NCBI GenBank assembly: GCA_022113835.1 | Contig: JAILWY010000012.1 | Location: 10,788,001 to 10,852,000 of the forward strand | DNA length: 64,000 bases | DNA from: Atopsyche davidsoni | Taxonomy: Eukaryota; Arthropoda; Insecta; Trichoptera; Hydrobiosidae | Reading direction: 5' to 3' | Shown here: positions 55,700 through 64,000 of the stretch, piece by piece | Layout of the letters: every line of letters begins with the position of its first letter | How positions within the stretch are numbered: position 1 is the stretch's first letter | Position numbers and translations under genes: made by a program | Notes under the pieces: model-generated | The model's input: only the letters and a program-made list of their open reading frames with translations | Told to the model about the DNA's origin: nothing | Database searches by the model: none

Positions 55700-58600
55700 T
55701 TAAATAATGAGAGGTAATTTTGAAACATAATTTAGTTTTGGTGATTGGAGAGGAAGAGATGGACTGATGGGAGTCGGTCTGAGGTTGTGGGAGCTACTGG
55801 AGCGCAGCATGGGTCGCATCCTCTCCACCGAAGGACTGGCTATGGTAATGGTATTTTGCCTGCAGAGAGCTGGAGGTTTATTCAGCCTTCCTACTGGCCT
55901 AGGAGTTGCAAATCCGTCAATATTCTTTTTAGATTTAGGTTCGGGTGTTTTAAACTGATTAGTGGTTAGTTGTTTGCACCGATTAGCTATGGGAGTTGCA
56001 CCAAAGGTATTACTGGCATAGAGCTGCGCCTTCGGCGTAACTTTGAAAGGAGTGAGGTTCTCTTTTTGGGCTCCATTTTTTTGCAGTGTGTAGGAAGTGC
56101 AAGGCTTTTTAGTGGGGGTTGCACCGTTAGGTAAATAGAATGAAGAAGATGCTTGCGGCTGGAAGACACGCGACCGTAGTGCTCGACCCGGCACCACAGA
56201 GCTCCTCAGGGTAGCTTTATCATTCAAATGTTCCTTCAATTTATTAAAAATATAATAATTAATGGATAAAATTCAATATTTACTTAATTTAGGTATGATA
56301 TAGTGAGTATCATGGTACCTTTAAAAATTCAATTCAATATTTTGAGACACATTTTCTTCAATTGGAATTCTGGGGAAACAAATGAAAGTATTCTATGGTT
56401 CAGTCAAATTGCTAGAATCAAATACCTGAAAGTCTGAATATGAAGAAATGGAGGTATCTTGAATCTCTTTTTTCTTGGAGTTGCCTGATGAATCACTTTG
56501 AGACCTGCGAGACTTACGTTTCTTATTAGATTCCTGGCTGCGCCTACCAATGACCTACAATTAAATAATTGTTACATACCATCATTTTAAACCGAATCAA
56601 TTTAAAAACAATCCACATTGACATACGTATATAAAAATTAAAATAAGAATTTTTATGACACGTAAAAAAATTGTCCTATATAAAAATGAAACAGATGTGA
56701 ACCCATAATTTCACTAGTCTAGAATTCACTTTCCAGGACTGAGAAACTCTGTAGTTTAACTGCAGTCTTACATTTCAAACTAAATTAATCTTTTAAGAAA
56801 TTGAAGATTTACTCAATCATACAATTGGTTCTAAATTTATAAAGTAATGTCAGTTATTCAAATATATACAATACCTTCTTTCTTTTCAAAACGCATCCAT
56901 TGATAGCGATATTAGGGACCATGCCCTTGAAAGTCACAGCCTCAAGTGGTATTGCTCCTGTTACAGTTACAACAGAAGGAGAGAGTGCCAGCCTACGTGG
57001 AAAGATACGAGACTTTCCAACCTGTGGAGATTGGCGAGGACTCAGCCGTCTAGGTGATAACGAGAAAATAATAGACAATATAAGATACAGCTATATATGA
57101 TAAATGAGAACAAAAAAATAAGATTGATCTATACCTTTTTACAGCTGTAAGGGGTGTTCTGTTTGTTACCAAATGTTGCCGTGATGACGGCGCAGTGCGC
57201 GGACAAGACATAGGAGTTGTGAGCCCAGTGTTTAGTTTCCTGGCAGATACTTTGTTAAGACGATCCTGTAAAAATAAAGTAACGAATACTCATCCAATAT
57301 AATTAACACTTATATTAGTGTTAGCGTTATAAATTTAGCTTTATCTAAAATATATACTAATTCAGTTCAATGAAATCTTACAGCATTTTTTTGGTTCCAA
57401 TCATTTTGCATAAGTTGTAAGAGGCTTTCTCCATTGATATTGAAAGTATTTGCAGTTCTAGATTCATACAATTCAACCAACTGCATAAGCTCAGCTTCAA
57501 TCTTAGGAATCTACAAAAGATAATATTTTATTTTGAAATATCTCGTTGACAAGTTATATTGATTATCATTTCAGAATAATAATATATAATATCCAATGTT
57601 CTGTAAATACCTGATTACTAAGTGCCTTTCTTTCCTTTTCTTCTCTTAGCAATTGACCACCACGGTTGTGAAACCGCCCAGGTTCATTAGCTCTTCCTTC
57701 CAATTCACTCCATTTTGTCCATAATTGCTGACGTACTTCATACATATCAAAAATATCCCTAATAAAAAATTAATGATACATATTATTTTCATATTAATAA
57801 TTAAGTACTATGTGCAATGATACTTTATTTTGTTATAAAATTCTTATACAGGAATATTATATTCGCTCACTTGTTTTCTTTGTAGAACTCCTTGAGCTCT
57901 TCCAAATGGATTTCGTGCAGCATTAGCAAATCCTCATTGTAAATGTTTACATGAAATTCCACAAATTTCTCTTTCTGTAGATCACTGTACATACATTTGT
58001 TCCACATTTCTACAATTTCACTCCGTACTTTGTTAACAAACAACTAAAAAAATTAAAAAAAAACTTTAATTTAGCGATAGCTTTAAAAAATGTAGCAAAG
58101 GATACTTTTGAATATTTTCAACCTTAAAACTCTGCCTCTTTTTTTCTTCGCAACGTTTCAATTCTTCCAAAAGAGCTGCTTCGGTAGTGCGAGAATGTCC
58201 AGGGTAATTGGTCAAAAAGGATGCTCTGTAAGTTGGAGACTCTTCTAGCCTTTCCCAAAGTAGTGACAGTCGCTCACGCATCTCTAAAATCTGAAATAGT
58301 CACAAGTTTAAAACAATTACAAAAACTATAATGAAAGAATACAGTCTATAAATAAAGCACATATTGGCCATATTTTTTTCAATAATTTAAAAACAAAAGC
58401 AATAATTTGCAGTATTTGTGACGCAGTACGTCACAAATATAAATATTATGTTAAAACACTTTTAAAATGAGGGGAGTGACGATAGTAAAATGTCTTGCTA
58501 AGTGGATGGTTATTGCAATAAGTTTGAGACTAGACTAAACCTACGGTCTAGACTTATAATACACATTTTAATTATTACCTCAGTTTTGCGTTGTGCTAAT

Positions 58601-60136
58601 TTATCACTTAACATCTCATTTATGACAGTCAGCTTTGCCATATTCTGGTCAGTCACACGGAATTCCTCTTCAGAAGCCTTGTAGACATAAAGTAGAAAAG
58701 AATCTTGAGGACTCTCTTCCAGCTCAACTGTATAACATATAAAAAAACTATTATAAATTCATATTTTTAAATTAAAATAAACACATTTTTTTTTTTCACA
58801 ATTTGAATAGTAAAGTTAAAATTATTATCATACTTAGGAGTGATTTAATATCACGTTGCTTTGACAAAAAAATCTGAACTCTTTTATCATATTCCAGTTG
58901 CTGGGTTTTTAAGTGACTTTCTAATTCATTCAAAGCTTCTTCAGAAGGCAAAGGAGATTCATTTAACTCCTTTGAAGTGCTACCCAGTAGATGGCAAATG
59001 TTCTTTTGCCAATCATTTAGTTGTCCCAATTTTTCTTTCCGTGCTGCTAGCAGATACCTGTACCTATAAATATATTTCATTAGTTATTTATTGTTGTGAA
59101 TTTCAAATAAATGTAATGATTGGGGGGGAAATGAGATGCACCACAACATAGATAAAGATATATTCAGACATTATAAGTCTTAAAAAAAAAATACTAAGGA
59201 ATGGCTATATTAGATTGATGACAAGAAAATAAAACACAAAAGTCCAGTTTTTTATTGAAGCATACATTCAGCTTTTGCATGACTTTTTTTTTATTTGATT
59301 TAATAAACTTATCACCTTCCTTCTACATTATTGAATCGATCTCACCTTTCTAAATCATTTTCTAGTGCCTCCTTAATAAAACTAAGAGAACCGTCAACTT
59401 CAGGGAGAATCGTTTTTATGCTAATACTCAAACATTCACTCAAGTGCTGAGCCTCCTTATGAAGATCTGTAAAAATAATTTTGAGGTTGAAAAGAGGTTT
59501 AAAGACGGGGGAAAGTCACATGACCATAGTTAGAATTTCGAAAAACATTTTTTTCTGCATAAATCTATTTAGATCTTGTTAAAGGTAATACAGTATACAA
59601 ACATACATAAAGAATATGAACATGGAAAGAGAAATTCTACATAGTATTGATGCCACCAGTCCAATAAAATTTAGGTAGTATTTTATAAACAGTAGTTCAA
59701 TATAAATATTAGAATAAGTGTAAGGATTGTAAGATCAATAAAAATTGTTGGTATGAAAATAATTCAGGCGGACTTCAAATACATCGGACGAAAAACTTAC
59801 TTTCGATTTCCCGTTTTATAACCCTTATCTTCTCCAACGTTTCTTCTAAGACCTCGTCATAACGCTCCTGGACAATATTAATCAACTCTTCCGTTCTTTT
59901 CGATCTTGTTTTATCGTCAACGCCCAGTGTTTTCCAGTTGTTATTGAGAGAATGGATCAACGTTCTTCCATTTGCAGCAATCTTCTTTTCCACCTCATCA
60001 CTTATTAAAACAAAACAAGAAACAGTTATTCTTTGTATGTTAAAACAAAATATTATAATTTCCAAAATTAAGCGCTACAAAAATAATCAAATGTGACTTA
60101 CAATAGATGCTGTTCGTCATCTCTGTATTTATACAT
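55700..60136 (-). CDS. feo: Protein regulator of cytokinesis 1 (PRC1/Ase1/MAP65 family; fascetto in fly)
   Basis: It cross-links antiparallel microtubules in the spindle midzone and recruits kinesins for cytokinesis. Thirteen exons join in phase: 60102-60136, 59801-60000, 59346-59466, 58834-59063, 58579-58727, 58123-58290, 57871-58043, 57611-57758, 57382-57510, 57135-57265, 56875-57049, 56426-56554 and 55700-56233. They predict 773 residues, somewhat longer than human PRC1 (about 620). The start MYKYRDDEQHLF is the one that fits the phase of exon 2; the nearer ATG is out of frame. Residues 1-300 are coiled coil for dimerisation. The spectrin-like microtubule-binding domain covers about 300-450, with the invariant core GRFHNRGGQLLREEKERK at residues 386-403. 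The C-terminal 320 residues are basic and disordered with several TP sites (PMSCPRTAP, LTPFKVTPK, FKTPEPKSKKN), as expected for Cdk control of midzone loading. It is head-to-head with Top1. The donor of exon 6 (gttgaa) is weak. Confidence 0.93.
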
Positions 60137-61873
60137 AATGAAAATGCAACTGACAATAACACTCGAATTTTATAATACAACTAAATCGAAAGTTAATTGT
60201 TTGGTGATATTATATGTATAAACTTCTAGCACAGTTAAATAAAAAATTAAACCCTTGAAGACAAACAACAACGACCGATATCGTACAACACCATTGAATA
60301 AAATCAACCGGTCCAACCGAAATACGTTTTGAAAATACAGCCTATTCCTATTGGCTAACTTATTAACTAATGCTACCATCATAAAAAAATATATTGTATT
60401 TTATTGCAAGTGCAAAAAATCTCATGTTCTAAAACTTTTTAAAATCATAAACCAGTTTATCGTCTACGCATAATTTAATAAAAATTGTCTTATGATATAT
60501 CGCTAATACATTGTATTAGCATACATTGTATTAGACTCGGTCAAATTTTTGTGTTTGTAAATTATGATCAATCAGATAACAATATTTTACACTTATAACT
60601 CTAGTTGCATCTGATTAAATACTTCTTATTAGATAATTATAGATGGGTATTTAAAACTAAAAGCTTCATTTGCTGAACAGTATCAAACGCTATACGAAAT
60701 AAATTCATATTTTACTATCAGTACAACTTTTCATATCGAAATTATAAAAATATTTTTTATAATAAGGTATTAAAAGAATGTCACATTTCATTGAATGTAT
60801 ATTGTCTGATCTATACATAATATTGAATAAATAAAATGACATGAGATGGATATCAAGTACGGTGGCCAAATATTATTTAGGTCAGAACGTGTTCTGTATT
60901 TTTTAGGATTTAATTTAAGTTGTGGGTATCGGAAGATTAATATACATTTGAAATAAAACTTTTGAATAAATCTATCACACAAAAAGTATATGATTGCTCC
61001 TTAGTTGGTTTTATTTAAAGTGAGTACCTTGGTGCATTAATTTTATTTATATAAACCATTCTAAAAAAAATCATGTTTTGGATTCAAAACACATTACTAA
61101 ATCGAATAAGTCCATAATAACAAATTTAAACAAAAAAAAAACAAGATTCTTTATTTTAATTTAGGTATGGGTATACAATTGTCCTTAAAGCTATGTTTAC
61201 AATACGGTACGTGGCTATTCCTGATCGTGGCGCAGGCTGTGGGGTTTACAAGATGTGGCTTAGGTGGTAACGTACAAGGATTTTTCTATTTTATTTGTTG
61301 AGCTTGTTTAGGGAAATATATGGGTGAAATACCCTTTATTACAAGAGTTGAGTAATAAGTTAAATAAATAAGTAAGGATTTAATAACAAGGATAAACACT
61401 CAAAAATGTCAATTATTTTTGTTTTATTTATAATTAACATATTTACGAAAAAAATGTATACATTTGACAAATGTAAATTATATAATGATATTAACGAAGT
61501 GAAATAAGTGCCAGATACTTTTAAATGTCAAATACAATTGCAATGAGCAATTTGCTCTTACTATCACACGGCGGCAGTTATTTAAACGAACACGTCTATT
61601 ATAAAATACTATCCGCGTAGTGTATAGATGAATGCTTTATTTGAAGCCAGATGGAATAAGGTGAGATGCGAAATGTAATAGAAGTGCAACGGGCAGGGCC
61701 GCTATCACACGGCGGCAGTGTTTGAACGGACCCGCGTGAAGTTGCAGCGCTGAGCCGGAGCGCCGCCGCATGCGCAGGAGGCGTCTCCGGGCACTTAGCC
61801 GTTTGCGAGCTGCGTTGGCTTCTATCCGTAATACTCTGATTTCTCTCGGTGAATTTTGTCAAAAAACCGCACG
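60137..61873. promoter_or_regulatory. Divergent intergenic region between PRC1 and Top1 copy B
   Basis: 1.7 kb separates the PRC1 start codon from the Top1 start codon. The Top1-side 170 bases are GC-rich and carry CTATCACACGGCGGCAGT at 61561-61578 and 61702-61719, as in copy A. Bases 60726-60894 and 61311-61873 are shared with copy A; about 60895-61310 is absent there. A shared promoter is plausible, but the distance is large enough for two separate ones. Confidence 0.5.
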
Positions 61874-64000
61874 ATGAGCGTCGACAAGCCGTCAGGTCTG
61901 GAAGACGTAAGTATTCAAAAAGTCATCCGTGTAATATTTTCTTCATTTTAACAATCTTATATAGCTCTCCAGCCTCTCAGACTTACGCTTTTCTGGTGTA
62001 TATTTTCCGATTGACCCGTTGAAATTTTTCTAAGTCCCCAATATGGCGTCAAAGACAAGTCCCATGCTTTGTGTAATGAAGATGTATAAGAGAAAGGTGA
62101 ATGGTAGTTCGGAGTGTCGCACCTGGGAATATATTTTTTTAGTGATTTCATCTCATCCCTTTAAAATATTTTTTTTAAATCGTCAAATAAATTTAGCTTT
62201 TCACCTGTGACCTGGTAGGTAGTTATGTATAAACTTTTTTATTATTAATTTTAGATAAAAGCTGTTAACGGTTCTCGATCTGATCATGTGAATGGAATTC
62301 AGAATGGGTTTTCGAGTCCCGACAAGCAAAAGTCCAGTCACAAATCTTCGAGCAAAGATAAGCACAGGGACAAGGACAGAGAGCACAAGAGCAGCTCTTC
62401 AAAGCACACCTCCAGTGGCAGTAGCCGGTGAGTATTAATCGTCTTTCACGCCGCTGTCGTTTATTACTTGAAACTGAACTTTTATTAATTTTTACAGAGA
62501 CAAAGACAGACATTCTATTGGGAAAAGTCACAGTTCTTCATCACACAAGACGTCCAGTAAAGACAAGGACAAAAGTGACAGAGATAAAGGAAGAAGTGAT
62601 AAAGACAGAATCTCCGATAAGCCAAGGTCCAGCGAAAGCTCTAGAGATAAAGATAAAAGTGACAAACTTAAAAGTAGTAGTAGTAGTAGTGACAAAGATC
62701 GGAAGCATTCATCATCGAAGGACCAAAAAAGCTCTTCTAGCAGTTCTAAAGACAAAAATGATAAAGACAAACACCGTAGTGACAAAGATAAACACCACTC
62801 GAGCACCTCTAGGGATAAACATTCAAGTTCAGGGTCTTCAAAGGATAAACGCGCCAGTGGTGACACTAAAGACAAGCACAACAGCAGGTAAATATGGTGT
62901 TAATTTAAATATTCCTTTTATATAATTGTGATGACCGTATTCTCTGTGATAATTTTGTTTATTTATTAGTGGCAAAGCTTAAATATTTTAGGTCTTGTTA
63001 CACCAACATATAATGTGTAAAATGGAAACACCAGATTTCATCAATTTGCAAAAAATTAAAATTCCAAAGTGTTCACGACAAAGCTGTTTGTCTTGTATTA
63101 CTTCATAAAATGACTCAAAAAATATCAAAATTGTAAATATATTGTGAGCCATATTTTCTGTGAGCTGTAAAATGAGCACAACTCAAATTGTTGTAGCTTG
63201 GAGTCTAGTAAAATTCTTTATTTCCATTTTGCTCAGGTTCCATGGCAGTAATACCACGAAAGGAACTATGATAGTCAGTCTATTTTAAATCATTGGCCAC
63301 ATTTAGCCCCTTTTGTTATTTTTGATTTTTGTTTTATTTAAAGTAAGGACAAATCATCTCACAGTTCAAGCAAAGATAAACATAGCTCAAGTGGACGTGA
63401 TAAATCTTCTTCATCAAAAAGTCCTGAAAAACGTGATTCAGCTGCTGTCAAAATGGAGTATGAAGAGGTGTTTGAATAATTTGAAACTCACTAACACAAT
63501 TACCTATGGCTGTTAGAACCTTATCATAGTTAAAATAATGCTTCTAGAATAATATGCAGATAAAAAATGAAGATTATTCTGATGATGTTAAATCTAAATG
63601 GAATAATCACGAAGAATCTCCCGATCCTTTAGCTGAAGCTCCTTCATGTATTTACCCAAAGGCACTATTCAAAGATGAACCGTTGGGTGACATGTTGGAT
63701 GATGCAAGTGAAGCCAGTGAAGAGGATATTCCTTTGGTGAGTGCTATAATTTACTGATGTAAATCAAAATATTTAAATATAATATCCTACTAGTTTGTTC
63801 AGTTTGTTTAAGAGGTGTATAAAATATTTTCGTATTAATTCATAGTTTAGCCCAAAAAGAATAATAATAATATTGTAAGAATAAGTTTGACCGATTCAAA
63901 ATTATTTCAGATGACTGTGCCGAAAAATTCCAATATGTCATTGGTATGTGACTAGGATTTTAGTGTTTTGGCAATTTTTATTCTTTTTTATTTTTGTTGT
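61874..64000 (+). CDS. Top1: DNA topoisomerase I, copy B, N-terminal exons only (cut by window edge)
   Basis: Exons: 61874-61906 ([11 protein letters not shown], identical to copy A), 62255-62426, 62498 or 62500 to 62887, 63344-63467, 63560-63736 and 63911-63943. They code for the long Ser/Lys/Asp-rich N-terminal tail of animal Top1 (for example KSSHKSSSKDKHRDKDREHK), followed by an acidic patch (DMLDDASEASEEDIPL) and a micro-exon (MTVPKNSNMSL). The catalytic core is expected to the right of 64000. Exon 2 ends in phase 1, whereas the obvious acceptor of exon 3 (acag at 62497) needs phase 2. Using the AG two bases further on (exon from 62500) restores the Lys/Ser frame. Otherwise a single-base loss near TCTTCAAGCAC in exon 2 must be assumed. 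The tail is fuller than in copy A, so this is probably the parental gene. Confidence 0.85.

Larger units (their letters stand above)
53511..64000. repeat. Copy B of the segmental duplication (ancestral-like, complete)
   Basis: This is the counterpart of 44511-48900, with PRC1 whole and the longer Top1 N-terminal exons. Because every large difference inside genes is a loss in copy A, copy B is taken as closer to the parent state. Extra stretches here relative to A are 54457-54858 and about 60895-61310. Confidence 0.9.

Noticed and set aside
61599..61862. 87-codon minus-strand frame over the Top1 promoter
   Set aside because: Composition effect of the GC-rich promoter. The matching region in copy A is not kept open in the same way.

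Overview
The window is nuclear DNA from an insect, most likely a moth or butterfly. It is AT-rich, its genes have many exons with GT/AG introns, it carries long (TA)n microsatellites and non-LTR retrotransposon debris, and it has a short run of the insect telomere-type unit TTAGG. The order is inferred from general features and protein families, not proved. No bacterial, viral or CRISPR feature was seen.

Left half (1 to about 44.5 kb): the 5' part of a Ral guanine-nucleotide exchange factor gene of the RalGDS/Rgl family, on the minus strand. Visible are the exon that begins the REM domain (2130-2395), the exon before it (5842-5946) and two alternative starts that both splice in phase into 5842-5946: a short-isoform exon whose ATG is its last three bases (6377-6490) and a long-isoform exon coding for 63 residues (20988-21176). 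The catalytic CDC25 half lies off the left edge. The rest of this half is AT-rich intron or upstream DNA with a few GC-rich islands (about 3.8, 4.4, 24.5, 26.4, 31.9, 33.2, 39.1, 41.7, 43.3 and 44.3 kb). Some look like first exons or promoters, none is proved.

Right half (44.5-64 kb): a segmental duplication of a head-to-head gene pair, PRC1/fascetto (minus strand) and DNA topoisomerase I (plus strand). The right copy (53.5-64 kb, 'copy B') has an intact 13-exon PRC1 gene (55700-60136, 773 aa predicted) and, 1.7 kb away, the first six exons of Top1, cut by the window edge. The left copy ('copy A', 44.5-51.6 kb) has lost almost all of PRC1 (only a 293-bp remnant, 46086-46378) but keeps a second Top1 gene (47091-51642) with an intact catalytic core. 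Between the copies lie the 3' end of a dead LINE (51806-52170) and a roughly 300-bp fold-back element (52991-53298).

The most interesting point is the Top1 pair. In copy A three deletions in the N-terminal region are all in frame, and two of them each remove an intron by fusing exons. Its 33-nt micro-exon carries an in-frame stop, yet skipping that exon gives a 781-codon reading frame with every catalytic residue. Copy B has the open micro-exon but seems to need a splice acceptor two bases downstream of the obvious one to stay in frame. Both paralogues therefore depend on particular splicing choices. PRC1 bundles antiparallel microtubules in the anaphase spindle and Top1 relaxes DNA supercoils, so the pair may share a divergent proliferation-linked promoter; that link is inference.
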